Shown here: piece by piece, positions 26,529-35,041 of the stretch
Position numbering within the stretch: the stretch's first letter is position 1
How the letters are laid out: every line of letters begins with the position of its first letter
NCBI RefSeq assembly: GCF_029338575.1
Contig: NZ_CP119992.1
Span: forward strand, 434,001-498,000
Source of the DNA: Halomarina halobia
GTDB taxonomy: Archaea; Halobacteriota; Halobacteria; Halobacteriales; Haloarculaceae
Length of the DNA: 64,000 nucleotides
Direction: 5' to 3'
Notes under the pieces: model-generated
Told to the model about the DNA's origin: nothing
The model's database searches: none
What the model saw: the letters and a program-made list of their open reading frames with translations, nothing else
Translations under genes and position numbers: made by a program

Positions 26529-27236
26529 GTGCCGTCGCCGACCCCCGCGCTGCTCGCGATCTCGCTCGCCCTCGCCGCGCTCGTCGTCCCGTGGACCCCC
26601 GCTCCCGAACTGACCGCGACCGAGACCGCCGTCCTCGACCGCTTCGAGGGCGACGACGCGGTGCTGGTCCTCGCCGACGGCCGCGTGCGAACCGTCGAGC
26701 GCGACCGACTCCCGCGCGCGGGTCGTCGCGTCGACGCGTCGTTCGACGCCCGACTCGCGCTCGGTCGGATCGTCTCGCTGCGGTACGACCCGGCCGCGAC
26801 GCGGGAGCGACGGCGGCGGGCGAGGGCGCGCTTCGATCGCCTCGCGCGAAGCGTGGACGCGGGAACGGGTGGAGAGGCGGACAGCGGAGGGACGGAGCGG
26901 TCGAGTCGGGTACGCTGCCGCCGATCCCCGACCTACGTCGGCAGCGAGCGCGTCCCCAGCACCTCGACCTCGTCGCCCGTGCGGAGGGTCTTCCCCCACT
27001 CGCGCTCGGGGACGCGGGTGTTGACCATCAGCCGGAAGTCGTGGTCGTACCGCTCGCTGTCCAGCCACCCGGGGCGCGTCTCCCCCCGCCGCCGGATGAA
27101 CGTCTCGCGGAAATCGAGCGTCGCCTCGCCGGTGTCGGGGTCGCGGGAGGGGACGACGCAGCGCTGGCAGGGGTTCACGCCGAGCAGTTCGACGTCCCCC
27201 ACGCGGAACGCGACCGCCTCGCCGCGGTCGGCGTAG
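26529..27236 (+). CDS. DUF3006-like membrane-anchored paralogue, apparently missing its stop
   Basis: Starting from a GTG at 26529, this frame gives a hydrophobic amino anchor (LLAISLALAALVVPW) followed by a second DUF3006 copy (TAVLDRFEGDDAVLVLADG, RLPRAGRRVDASFD). The family-like sequence ends near base 26890. The frame then runs on for about 300 bases antisense to the MOSC gene with Ser/Arg-rich sequence of shadow type. A TATA-like tttatga near 26497 supports a leaderless GTG start. The extension suggests a lost stop codon or a recent frameshift. Confidence 0.5.
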   Translation: MPSPTPALLAISLALAALVVPWTPAPELTATETAVLDRFEGDDAVLVLADGRVRTVERDRLPRAGRRVDASFDARLALGRIVSLRYDPAATRERRRRARARFDRLARSVDAGTGGEADSGGTERSSRVRCRRSPTYVGSERVPSTSTSSPVRRVFPHSRSGTRVLTISRKSWSYRSLSSHPGRVSPRRRMNVSRKSSVASPVSGSREGTTQRWQGFTPSSSTSPTRNATASPRSA

Positions 27237-27772
27237 AGGCGGTCCTCCCAGAAGGCGGGGACGCCCCCGATCTCGAGGGAGGCGCGGAACCGCCGCCGGG
27301 CGGAGTCGAGGTCGAGGTCGAACCACGAGGCCACCTCGCGGAGCGTGGCGGTGCTCACGACCGTCGGGCCGGAGTGCTGCCGGTCGTCGGGGAACCCCCC
27401 GGCCGGTTCCCGTCGCACGCTCACGGGCTCGCCGAAGTAGTCGCTCAGCCACGCGTTCAGCGCCGCGCGGTCGTCGAGATCGAACGTCAGCGACCCCTCG
27501 GAGCCGTGCTCGCGCAGGGTGAGCGTTCGCGCCTCGCGGTCCACCGTCGAGCGCAGGCGGTGGACCCGCGCCGTCCGCTTGCCGTTCACGTAGTCGCCCC
27601 GTCCGCCGACCGACGCCGTCTCCGGGTCGTGCGGGGCGTCCTCGGGGGCCGCGACCATCGCGTACTCGCGGTCGCCGTCGAGCGCGCCGCGTTCGACGAC
27701 GCGGGCCGCCTCGCGCACCTGCGGGTCGAGGGACTTCACCGGGTAGGTCGTGATGCGCCGGAGTTCCGCCAT
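26933..27772 (-). CDS. MOSC domain protein (mARC/YcbX-like)
   Basis: A 279-residue protein with the beta-barrel MOSC_N domain (MAELRRITTYPVKSLDP) and a MOSC domain carrying the conserved cysteine in LLGVNPCQRCVVPSRDPDTG. Members bind molybdenum cofactor and reduce N-hydroxylated compounds (mARC, YcbX). The ATG at 27772 gives the standard amino end. Its 3' end is convergent with, and overlapped by, the run-on DUF3006-like frame. Confidence 0.82.
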   Translation of the reverse strand: MAELRRITTYPVKSLDPQVREAARVVERGALDGDREYAMVAAPEDAPHDPETASVGGRGDYVNGKRTARVHRLRSTVDREARTLTLREHGSEGSLTFDLDDRAALNAWLSDYFGEPVSVRREPAGGFPDDRQHSGPTVVSTATLREVASWFDLDLDSARRRFRASLEIGGVPAFWEDRLYADRGEAVAFRVGDVELLGVNPCQRCVVPSRDPDTGEATLDFRETFIRRRGETRPGWLDSERYDHDFRLMVNTRVPEREWGKTLRTGDEVEVLGTRSLPT

Positions 27773-27898
27773 CGGTCGATGTGACGGCCGCTCGGGTAAG
27801 AAGGTTGTCGCGCGGCCGGAGCGTGAGCTATCGGAGTGACGTTTCGAGGGGTGTTGCGAGGGAAGGCCGCTCCAGTGCGGTCTTCCGCATCGTACGCA

Positions 27899-28037
27899 CG
27901 ATGCGAGGGACAGGATTCGAACTACGCCCGAGAACCTGCGCGAAGCGCAGAACCTCGGTCTACTTCGAATCCTCTCGTCTCGTGCGAGGACGCTCACGTT
28001 CGTTCGCGTCCATCGATGCGAGGGACAGGATTCGAAC
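27899..28037. repeat. Duplicated tRNA-Leu 3' end with a shared 48-nt block between
   Basis: The 24 bases at 28014-28037, which cover the tRNA-Leu 3' end and T-arm, recur exactly at 27899-27922, 115 bases away. Between them, 27924-27971 is a 48-base block that also occurs beside tRNA-Glu at 44925-44972, differing in a 3-base hairpin loop (gaa versus ttc) and one other base. This is the footprint expected from insertions at a tRNA 3' end. Confidence 0.65.
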
Positions 28038-28101
28038 CCGTGAACCTCTACAGGAGCGGATCTTGAGTCCGCCGCCGTTGGCCAGGCTTGGCTACCCTCG
28101 C
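28017..28101 (-). tRNA. tRNA-Leu (anticodon CAA)
   Basis: On the minus strand this folds as a class II tRNA: acceptor GCGAGGG/CCCTCGC with discriminator A, D-arm with GCCAAGCCTGGCC, anticodon stem GCGGA/TCCGC around loop CTCAAGA (anticodon CAA), a long variable arm and T-arm GGTTCGAATCC. No CCA is encoded. No intron. A TATA-like gctttaacgc lies about 30 bases upstream. Confidence 0.95.
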
Positions 28102-28360
28102 ACGCACCACTGAGTCGCCGGGGAGAGCGTTAAAGCGTTGCGAACCGAACCGCAGCGACGCGTTTCGAGGCTCGAACGCCGTCGCCCGCGATCGAGCGGC
28201 CGGCGCGGCGACCGGCGCGAGAGCGGTCGGTCGCACGTCGCCCCGTCCCTTCGATCACGTTTCGGGTTACTACTCGCCGTAAGCGCCGAGGGACGGTCGA
28301 GCGGCGGGTTATCGCGTTCGTTCTACCGCACTCTCCCGGAAGGTCGCGGGGTTGTACTGA

Positions 28361-28371
28361 ATGTTTAATAC
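28361..28371 (+). promoter_or_regulatory. TATA-like box for nikR
   Basis: atgtttaatac is centred 27 bases before the ATG at 28394, predicting a leaderless transcript. Confidence 0.6.
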
Positions 28372-28393
28372 TCTCTGGGAGCTCCGTTAATAC

Positions 28394-28825
28394 ATGGCAG
28401 TGGTAAGCGTCTCGATGCCGGATTCGTTGCTGCAGCGCCTCGACGAGTTCGCGGAGGAGCACGGGTACACCGGTCGGAGCGAGGTCGTCCGCGAGGCCGC
28501 GCGGAACCTCCTCGGGGAGTTCGAGGACAGGCGGCTGGAGGACCGCACGCTGATGGGCGTCGTCACGGTGCTGTTCAACTACGAGACGACGAACGTCGAG
28601 GAGCGGATGATGCACCTGCGCCACGAGCACGAGTCGCTCGTCGCCTCGAACGTCCACAACCACGTCGGCGATCACTACTGCATGGAGCTGTTCATCCTCG
28701 AGGGAACCCTGGAGGAGATCTCGACGTTCGTCGGCAAGATCCGCGCCACGAAGGACACCCTCACCGTGGACTACTCCGTTATCCCCGTCGACGACTTCGA
28801 GCGGACGCTGACCGCCGAGGGATGA
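28394..28825 (+). CDS. nikR: NikR-type nickel-responsive regulator
   Basis: A 143-residue ribbon-helix-helix (CopG) regulator with a carboxyl ACT-like nickel domain. The DNA-binding part is [20 protein letters not shown] with [14 protein letters not shown]. In the metal domain H88, H90 and C96 ([15 protein letters not shown]) match the His-x-His-x5-Cys nickel site of NikR, with a further His at 77 or 79. This would repress nickel or cobalt uptake when metal is bound. No transporter lies next to it. An 80-bp inverted-repeat structure begins on the last base of its stop codon. Confidence 0.88.
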   Translation: MAVVSVSMPDSLLQRLDEFAEEHGYTGRSEVVREAARNLLGEFEDRRLEDRTLMGVVTVLFNYETTNVEERMMHLRHEHESLVASNVHNHVGDHYCMELFILEGTLEEISTFVGKIRATKDTLTVDYSVIPVDDFERTLTAEG

Positions 28826-28904
28826 TACTGTCGGACGTACCTTCGTGACGCTACTCGCCACCCTGAGGTGGCGAGATTCCCGACGGGCGTACGTCCGACA
28901 GTAT
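28825..28904. repeat. 80-bp element with 16-bp perfect terminal inverted repeats
   Basis: atactgtcggacgtac at 28825-28840 is the exact reverse complement of 28889-28904. Inside is a second perfect hairpin (ctcgccacc, loop ctga, ggtggcgag). It starts on the nikR stop codon. It could be a miniature inverted-repeat transposable element or a very stable transcription end. No clear target-site duplication is visible. Confidence 0.6.
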
Positions 28905-28957
28905 GAGCGCGGGGCGGGGACCGGTGGGCACATGTCCCCCGAGTCACAACCGCGTCC

Positions 28958-29398
28958 ATGGCGACCGCCCCGTTTCTCGCACGCGACGGAGACGAACTGA
29001 AGCTGATCGCCGCGGTCGGTACCGCCCGGCGGCAGTTCGACCTGACCGACCGGGCCGTGGGCCTCCTCCGCGAACGGGGGTACGACGCGGCCGACGTCGT
29101 CCCGTGGGTCACGGCGAGGGCGCTGGTGCTCGCGGGGGGTGCGACCCTCCCGGAGGGCAACGACGCCCGCGAGACGGCGTGGGACCTCCGCGGCGCGGAC
29201 GGCGGCCGACGGGCGACCGACGAGGAGTGCCGCGAACTCGCGGCGTACCTGACGGGCCTCCGGATCGAGAACCGCACCCTCGAGACGCTCCGCGAACACG
29301 TCCGGGAGACGCGCCTCTCCGCGTTCGTCGACCCGGACGACCTCAGGGGTCGCTCCGCACGGGTGAACGCGCTCAACGACATCGCGAAGGACCTCTGA
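28958..29398 (+). CDS. Conserved haloarchaeal helical protein of unknown function
   Basis: A 146-residue, mostly alpha-helical acidic protein: FLARDGDELKLIAAVGTARR, RAVGLLRERGYDAADVVPWV and a NALNDIAKDL end. I do not recognise the family. It begins 54 bases after the inverted-repeat element downstream of nikR and ends before a strong hairpin at 29475-29501. Confidence 0.55.
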   Translation: MATAPFLARDGDELKLIAAVGTARRQFDLTDRAVGLLRERGYDAADVVPWVTARALVLAGGATLPEGNDARETAWDLRGADGGRRATDEECRELAAYLTGLRIENRTLETLREHVRETRLSAFVDPDDLRGRSARVNALNDIAKDL

Positions 29399-29474
29399 GA
29401 GTCGACGGACGGGGCGGAACGACCGCCGACAGAGCAAGTGAGATGTCCCGGCGGCGCGAGTCGACGAGAGCTCC

Positions 29475-29501
29475 GAGCGAGCCTCGATCCGAGGCTCGCT
29501 C
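29475..29501. terminator. Perfect 12-bp hairpin after the gene at 28958
   Basis: gagcgagcctcg, loop atc, cgaggctcgctc. The stem is perfect and sits 76 bases beyond the stop codon, with a pyrimidine-rich stretch following. Archaeal termination needs only T-runs, so the role as a terminator is a guess; mRNA protection is equally possible. The remaining gap to 29598 shows nothing else. Confidence 0.35.
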
Positions 29502-29598
29502 ACCCCCACGTTCACATCGACTTTCGACGCGCGCCCGCCGGAGGCATCCAGTCCACGGTTCGAGGCCTACCCGTTAGCGACGACGGTTGACATGACAA

Positions 29599-30255
29599 CT
29601 ACTTATACGTGCCGTCGTCCACGACGGTGTTCCTGACGAGGTTCGCCTCGCCGCGTCGAAGCCGCGCGGAGAGCGCCTGTTTCGAGATGTCGAGGTCGTC
29701 GGCGACGTCCCCGAGCGAGCAGTTCCGCGGCACCTCGAAGTAGCCCGCCTCGTAGGCGGCGACGAGCGCCTCGCGCTGTCGCTCGGTGAGCTGGTAGCGC
29801 TCCCCTCCCGTCGCGTCGAGGCGGTAGAGCCCCTCGAGGTGAAACGAGATACCCCGTTCCTCGTAGGCCTGGCGGAGCCGCTGGAGCGCGTCGCGCGACG
29901 GAACGCGCACCCGAACCGAACTCGCCGTGCTCGTCATCCGGCAGTCGAGCAGCGAGATGTCGAGGTCGGCGATCGCGGGGTAGACGATGCACTCTTCGCC
30001 GTGCGAGGTGAGCGAGATCCGATAGAATCGCCGATCGTCGACGGTACTGAGGACGAGGTGCGATTCGACGGTCGCGTCGTCGTCGAGCGCCGCCTCGAAC
30101 GCCTCGAAGTCGTCGCCGCTCGCCCGGGCGACGACCCGGACCGGTTCGTCGTGGAACATCCGAACGTCTTCGACTTCTACCCGCATCGAGGGAACTGCCT
30201 GGAGTGCGCTTCGAAGAAACGGCGAGACGACCCGGTATTCCACGATGAGTCCCAT
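29599..30255 (-). CDS. HTH-10 family (bacterio-opsin activator-like) regulator
   Basis: A 218-residue regulator. The carboxyl HTH-10 domain is clear: LTERQREALVAAYEAGYFEV, then CSLGDVADDLDISKQALSARLRRGE. The first 150 residues form the usual alpha/beta input region without a GAF or PAS signature. Haloarchaea carry many paralogues that control phototrophy, redox or lipid genes; the target here is unknown. It is a stand-alone gene convergent with the preceding one. Confidence 0.85.
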   Translation of the reverse strand: MGLIVEYRVVSPFLRSALQAVPSMRVEVEDVRMFHDEPVRVVARASGDDFEAFEAALDDDATVESHLVLSTVDDRRFYRISLTSHGEECIVYPAIADLDISLLDCRMTSTASSVRVRVPSRDALQRLRQAYEERGISFHLEGLYRLDATGGERYQLTERQREALVAAYEAGYFEVPRNCSLGDVADDLDISKQALSARLRRGEANLVRNTVVDDGTYK

Positions 30256-30365
30256 CGTCCGGGGGCGGGGGACGGACGAGCCTAAAGGTTTACATTTGAA
30301 GGCGATCCCCTCCGCCGCGCTCCCTCCACCGACGGACCTACCCGGGCGTGGGGTGTGGTACCCAC

Positions 30366-30851
30366 ATGGACGACCACACCCGCGATCCCACGGTCGGGCC
30401 GCCGCGACGCGGGAGTCCGACGGGGTGGCGCGACGACGGTCGCTGGGAGCACGCGACGCTCCGGCGCGCGACGGTTCACGGTGTCCGACTGTACAACTCG
30501 GGGGCGTACCACGAGAGTCACGATTGCTTCGAGGATCAGTGGTACAACTACGGGCGCGGCACCACCGAGAGCAAGTTCCTCCACGGGATGGTGCAGGTCG
30601 CGGCGGGGGCGTACAAGCGCTTCGACTTCGGGGACGACGGGGGGATGCGGTCGCTGTTCGACACCGCCCTCCAGTACTTTCACGGCGTCCCCCGCGACTT
30701 CTACGGCGTCGACGTGCTCGACGTGCGGGAGACGCTCACCGCCGCGCTCGACGATCCGACCGCCATCGACGGCTGGCGCATCGTCCTCGACGGGGAGACA
30801 CTCACCGCCCGCGAGAGCGATTTCGAGTACGCCGCGGGGCTCGAGCGCTGA
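30366..30851 (+). CDS. DUF309 family protein
   Basis: A 161-residue protein with the DUF309 signature [21 protein letters not shown] and [14 protein letters not shown], an all-helical fold with a conserved HE/HD-type motif that could bind metal. The family is widespread and of unknown function. The ATG at 30366 is chosen; an in-frame GTG at 30348 would add six residues. It lies upstream of an aspartoacylase-like gene on the same strand. Confidence 0.8.
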   Translation: MDDHTRDPTVGPPRRGSPTGWRDDGRWEHATLRRATVHGVRLYNSGAYHESHDCFEDQWYNYGRGTTESKFLHGMVQVAAGAYKRFDFGDDGGMRSLFDTALQYFHGVPRDFYGVDVLDVRETLTAALDDPTAIDGWRIVLDGETLTARESDFEYAAGLER

Positions 30852-30904
30852 CGGGTCGGCGCGGACCGCGGCACTGAAATGGGGGCCGTCCGTACTCCCA
30901 GCAA

Positions 30905-31687
30905 ATGCGGGTCGAGCAGTTGGGGGAGGGGGAGCCCGAGTACGCGGTCGTCGGCGCGCTCCACGGCGACGAACCGTGCGGTGCGCACGCGGTCGAGCAC
31001 TTCCTCCGCGAGCGACCGTCCCTCGAACGACCGGTGAAGTTCGTCGTCGCCAACGAGCCGGCGCTCGAGAGGAACGTCCGCTACACGGACGTCGACCTGA
31101 ACCGCGTCTTCCCGGGGGATCCGGACGCAGACGAGTACGAGCGCAGACTGGCACACGAGCTGCTGCGCGAGCTGCGCGGCTGCACCACCCTGTCGATCCA
31201 CTCGACCCAGTCGTACGACCGACCGTTCGCCATCGTCGACGACGCGGACCCGTTGACGGAGGCCATCTGTCCCTACCTCTCCATCGACGCGGTCGTCGAG
31301 GCCGGGGGGTTCACCGAGGGGCGGCTCGTCGAGTACGCCAACGTGATCGAGGTCGAGGCGGGTCGGCAGGGATCCGAGGAGGCGAAGGCGTACGCCGTCC
31401 GTCTCGTCCGCGAGTTCCTCGGCGCGATCGGAGCGCTTCCCGCGGGCGAGCGCCGATCGGCGGACATCCCCGTCTTCCGCCTCGAGCGGCTCATTCCGAA
31501 GACGCCGGCGACGACCTACGACGTCCGGGTGGCGAACTTCGAGCGCGTCTCCCCCGGCGCGACGTTCGCCACGGCCGACGACGACGAACTGGTCGCACGG
31601 GAGCCCTTTTACCCCGTGTTGATGTCGCCGTACGGCTACGAGAAGGAGTTCGGCTACGCGGCGGAGTTGACGGGGACGCTCGGTTAG
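30905..31687 (+). CDS. Succinylglutamate desuccinylase/aspartoacylase-like M14 hydrolase
   Basis: A 260-residue zinc-hydrolase-like protein. The first zinc motif VVGALHGDEPCG holds His20 and Glu23, and the third ligand is His99 in LSIHSTQSY; DVDLNRVFPG is the family's Asn-Arg substrate motif. Members remove acyl groups from amino acids or peptides. The substrate is unknown. It ends four bases into the convergent UPF0179 gene. A second paralogue occurs at 51806. Confidence 0.8.
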   Translation: MRVEQLGEGEPEYAVVGALHGDEPCGAHAVEHFLRERPSLERPVKFVVANEPALERNVRYTDVDLNRVFPGDPDADEYERRLAHELLRELRGCTTLSIHSTQSYDRPFAIVDDADPLTEAICPYLSIDAVVEAGGFTEGRLVEYANVIEVEAGRQGSEEAKAYAVRLVREFLGAIGALPAGERRSADIPVFRLERLIPKTPATTYDVRVANFERVSPGATFATADDDELVAREPFYPVLMSPYGYEKEFGYAAELTGTLG

Positions 31688-32136
31688 GGCTCTCCGTCTC
31701 GGGGCGCGAACTCCACGAGCGTCAGGTCGCGGTCGAGCGCGCAGTACTCGTGGGGCGGGTCGCCGACGACCTCGCGGATCTTGTACGACTCGTCGAACGC
31801 CGCGCCGAGCGGTTCGCAGAACTCGTGGCTCGGACACTCGGTGTGGGGACAGGGTCCCTCGAGCGTCGCCGAGGACCCGGCGTAGGCGCTCTTCGAGGCG
31901 ACGTTCGCGCGAACGGGCGCGGGTTCGACCTCGACGGCGGTGACGCCCGCGTCGTGGACGGCGCAGTCGAGGATCCCGGAGTCGCGCACGTCGGTGACCC
32001 GGTAGCGGACGCCCTCGTCGAGGTTGAGACACTGTCCCCGGTAGGGACAGCCCTCGCAGAGGGGCGACTCGCCGTTGAAGACGAACTCGACGCCCTCCTC
32101 CGCGAGTCGGGGACCGATGAGGGTGACGGTGCTCAT
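31684..32136 (-). CDS. UPF0179 family protein
   Basis: A 150-residue archaeal protein with two cysteine clusters, CEGCPYRGQC near residue 27 and CPHTECPSHEFC near residue 96, plus further single cysteines, matching UPF0179. The spacing suggests iron-sulfur or zinc binding. Function is not known. It is convergent with the aspartoacylase-like gene. Confidence 0.85.
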   Translation of the reverse strand: MSTVTLIGPRLAEEGVEFVFNGESPLCEGCPYRGQCLNLDEGVRYRVTDVRDSGILDCAVHDAGVTAVEVEPAPVRANVASKSAYAGSSATLEGPCPHTECPSHEFCEPLGAAFDESYKIREVVGDPPHEYCALDRDLTLVEFAPRDGEP

Positions 32137-32161
32137 ATCCGAGAGACGGGTGCGAGGGCGG

Positions 32162-32560
32162 TTAAGCCTCCCGCCCGGAGTCGCGTCCGGTGAGTTCGTC
32201 CAGCCTCTCGAAGTACTCCTCGCGGGGGACCTGGTACAGCCCCCGGTAGTCGATCTCGCCCCGGGCGAACCGTTCCGCGAGGTCGCGAGCGGTCTCGAAC
32301 GCCTCCTCGCGGTCGTCGTGGAGGTGCGGACCGTGCTTCACCTCCGGTTCGAGGAACAGCGTCACGTGCCACGGGTCGTCCGGACGCGGGTTCGGTCGAA
32401 CGCCGGGGCGCCTGGTGCGCGACCCCCGGGTGACGTAGATGGTGGGGAGGCAGGGCGGGGGGAAGTCGCCGCCGTCGAACACGTCCGGACGGTAGGCGAG
32501 CACCAGCCGGTCGTCGGCGTCGCTCCAGACCCGCCATCCCTCGGCGAGGTCGTCGGTCAT
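32162..32560 (-). CDS. Haloarchaeal DUF5820-like protein
   Basis: A 132-residue protein, MTDDLAEGWRVWSDADDRLV, with a beta-rich middle (PPPCLPTIYVTRG; WHVTLFLEPEVKHG) and a helical end. It matches a haloarchaeal-only family I recall as DUF5820, of unknown function. The ATG at 32560 is favoured by a TATA-like gtttataag on the minus strand near 32607-32616. A longer in-frame start at 32641 would read through that box. Confidence 0.65.
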   Translation of the reverse strand: MTDDLAEGWRVWSDADDRLVLAYRPDVFDGGDFPPPCLPTIYVTRGSRTRRPGVRPNPRPDDPWHVTLFLEPEVKHGPHLHDDREEAFETARDLAERFARGEIDYRGLYQVPREEYFERLDELTGRDSGREA

Positions 32561-32968
32561 ACCGGCAGTACCCACCCCGCCCGCATCAGTCGTGCGGTCC
32601 GACCCCCTTATAAACTCTCGATAGTTAATAATTTCTGACACTCAGTTTCACCCGAGCTGTCCGTCGATTTCCCTTCTCGTGGGGGCGGGAAACCCGTCGG
32701 AAATCCGACGTCCGTGGGAAGACTTATCTATGTGAGGCAATAACAGAGCCAACAGTATCGGTGGTCACAGCCCCATACGATCAGTCCTTGTGCGCACCCG
32801 AGTCGTGACAGCGACGTGGGCCGCACGGGGAAGTCGCGTGATAGCACACCACACGTGGGCGAACGAGCCGCGTGAGTTCACGAAGGGGGGTGGCCGTCGG
32901 CACTTGCGGGCAGCGTGGCTGTCCGTTCCGGGCGAACCGGGAATGAGACATACCGTCTCCGTGATACC
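32561..32968. promoter_or_regulatory. 408-base upstream region of the prkA operon
   Basis: Left part: the minus-strand TATA box for the DUF5820-like gene near 32607-32616. Right part: a plus-strand TATA-like box, gacttatcta, at 32721-32730, which would start the kinase operon near 32755 and leave a leader of about 215 bases, unusually long for a haloarchaeon. The leader holds no convincing gene; a short open frame at 32790-32972 lacks protein-like character. Confidence 0.4.
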
Positions 32969-35041
32969 ATGACAGGCGACATGGAAACCCTCGAAGAACT
33001 CAGTCGGGAGTACCGGGATTCGATACCGGCGGATCTGCGCGAAACCCGGACGTTCGACTGGTATCTCCGCGAGGTGTACGAAGAGCCGCGGATCGCGCGT
33101 AACGCACACCAGCGCGTCGCGGACATGTTCGATTACTACGGCACCGAGTACGACGAGCGACTCGGGGTCGTCGAGTACCGCCTCGCCAGCGAGGACCCGC
33201 TCCACGACGGCGAGAACACCTTCTACGGGCGCAACATCCACGAAGCCATCCACGAGTTCGTGAACAAGGTGAAGAGCGGCGCCCGCGGCCTCGGGCCGGA
33301 GAAGCGCATCAAGCTCCTGCTCGGGCCGGTCGGCTCCGGGAAGTCCGACTTCGACCGACAGGTGCGCCGATACTTCGAAGACTACACCGCCCGGGACGAC
33401 GGGCGCATGTACACGTTCCGCTGGACGAACCTCTGTGACGTCATCCGGGATCAGGATCCGGCGGACGACGTGGTACGCTCGCCCATGGACCAGGACCCGA
33501 TCGTCCTGCTCCCGCAGGCCCAGCGCGACCGCGTCATCGACGACCTCAACGAGCGCCTCGACGCGCCGTACACCATCCGCAACGAGCAGAGCTTAGACCC
33601 CGCGAGCGAGTTCTACATGGACAAGCTGCTCGAGCACTACGACGACGACCTCCAGCGGGTCCTCGAGAACCACGTCGAGATCATGCGGCTGGTGGCCGAC
33701 GAGAACAAGCGCCAGTGCGTCGAGACGTTCGAGCCGAAGGACAAGAAGAATCAGGACGAGACCGAGCTCACCGGCGACGTCAACTACTCGAAGCTCGCCG
33801 TCTACGGCGAGTCCGATCCCCGCGCGTTCGACTACTCGGGGGCGTTCTGTAACGCCAACCGCGGCATCTTCTCCGGCGAGGAGCTGCTGAAGCTCCAGCG
33901 GGAGTTCCTCTACGACTTCCTGCACGCGACCCAGGAGCAGACGATCAAGCCGAAGAACAACCCGCGCATCGACATCGACCAGGTGATCGTCGGACGCACC
34001 AACATGCCCGAGTACAAGGACAAGAAGGGCGACGAGAAGATGGAGGCGTTCAACGACCGCACCAAGCGCATCGACTTCCCCTACGTGCTCCAGTACGACG
34101 AGGAGTCGAAGATCTATCGGAAGATGCTGCGCAACGCGGACGTGCCCGACATCCACGTCGAGCCCCACACGCTGGAGATGGCCGGCCTCTTCGGCGTCCT
34201 CACCCGCATCGAGGAGCCCACGGGCGGCACCGTCGACATCGTCCAGAAGGCGAAGGCCTACAACGGCGAGATCGACGACGGCGACGACACCGACGTGAAG
34301 AAGCTCCGCGAGGAGGCCGAGGAGACGGCCGACATCGGCGAGGGCATGGAGGGCGTCTCACCGCGGTTCATCGGCGACGAGATCGCCGAGGCGATCATGG
34401 ACTCGATGCACCGCGGGCGGGACTTCCTCTCGCCGCTCACGACGTTCAACCACCTCGAGACCAACCTCGAGAACCACGGCTCCATCCCCGAGGACCGCTT
34501 CGAGCGGTACTACCGGTACCTGGAGATGGTCCGCGAGGAGTACAGGGAGCGCGCCATCGAGGACGTTCGCCACGCGCTCGCCTACGACGTGGACGAGATC
34601 CAGCGCCAGGGCGAGAAGTACATGGACCACGTCATGGCCTACATCGACGACGACACCGTCGTCGACGAGATCACCGGCCGCGAGCAGGAACCCGACGAGA
34701 AGTTCCTCCGGAGCGTCGAGGAGAAGCTCAACATCCCCGAGGACCGCAAGAACGACTTCCGCCAGGAGGTCTCGAACTGGGTCTCGCGGCGCGCCCGCGA
34801 GGGGACGAGCTTCAACCCCCAGGACAACGACCGCCTGCGCCGCGCCCTGGAGCGCAAGCTCTGGGAGGACAAGAAGCACAACATCAACTTCTCGGCGCTG
34901 GTGTCGAGCGGGGAGATGGAGGACGACGAGCGCAACGCGTGGATCGAGGCGCTGACGGACCAGGGCTACTCGCGCGAGGGGGCTAAGGAGGTGCTCGAAT
35001 TCGCCGGCGCGGAGGTCGCCCGAACCGAGATGGAGGAATGA
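32969..35041 (+). CDS. prkA: PrkA-type serine protein kinase (AAA fold), first copy
   Basis: A 690-residue protein of the PrkA/YeaG family. A YeaG-like amino region leads to a Walker A loop GPVGSGKS (119-126) within an AAA-type ATPase core. The middle carries family motifs FDYSGAFCNANRGIFSGEEL and IVGRTNMPEY, and the carboxyl kinase-like region includes MDSMHRGRDFLSPLTTFNHL. In bacteria PrkA acts with YeaH and SpoVR in stress and stationary-phase signalling. ATG at 32969 is likely; 32981 is possible. Its stop overlaps the next start (ATGA). Confidence 0.9.
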   Translation: MTGDMETLEELSREYRDSIPADLRETRTFDWYLREVYEEPRIARNAHQRVADMFDYYGTEYDERLGVVEYRLASEDPLHDGENTFYGRNIHEAIHEFVNKVKSGARGLGPEKRIKLLLGPVGSGKSDFDRQVRRYFEDYTARDDGRMYTFRWTNLCDVIRDQDPADDVVRSPMDQDPIVLLPQAQRDRVIDDLNERLDAPYTIRNEQSLDPASEFYMDKLLEHYDDDLQRVLENHVEIMRLVADENKRQCVETFEPKDKKNQDETELTGDVNYSKLAVYGESDPRAFDYSGAFCNANRGIFSGEELLKLQREFLYDFLHATQEQTIKPKNNPRIDIDQVIVGRTNMPEYKDKKGDEKMEAFNDRTKRIDFPYVLQYDEESKIYRKMLRNADVPDIHVEPHTLEMAGLFGVLTRIEEPTGGTVDIVQKAKAYNGEIDDGDDTDVKKLREEAEETADIGEGMEGVSPRFIGDEIAEAIMDSMHRGRDFLSPLTTFNHLETNLENHGSIPEDRFERYYRYLEMVREEYRERAIEDVRHALAYDVDEIQRQGEKYMDHVMAYIDDDTVVDEITGREQEPDEKFLRSVEEKLNIPEDRKNDFRQEVSNWVSRRAREGTSFNPQDNDRLRRALERKLWEDKKHNINFSALVSSGEMEDDERNAWIEALTDQGYSREGAKEVLEFAGAEVARTEMEE

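Noticed and set aside
32790..32972. Short open frame before the prkA operon
   Set aside because: Sixty codons with mixed, non-acidic composition and no conserved pattern; it overlaps the prkA start and has no promoter spacing of its own.
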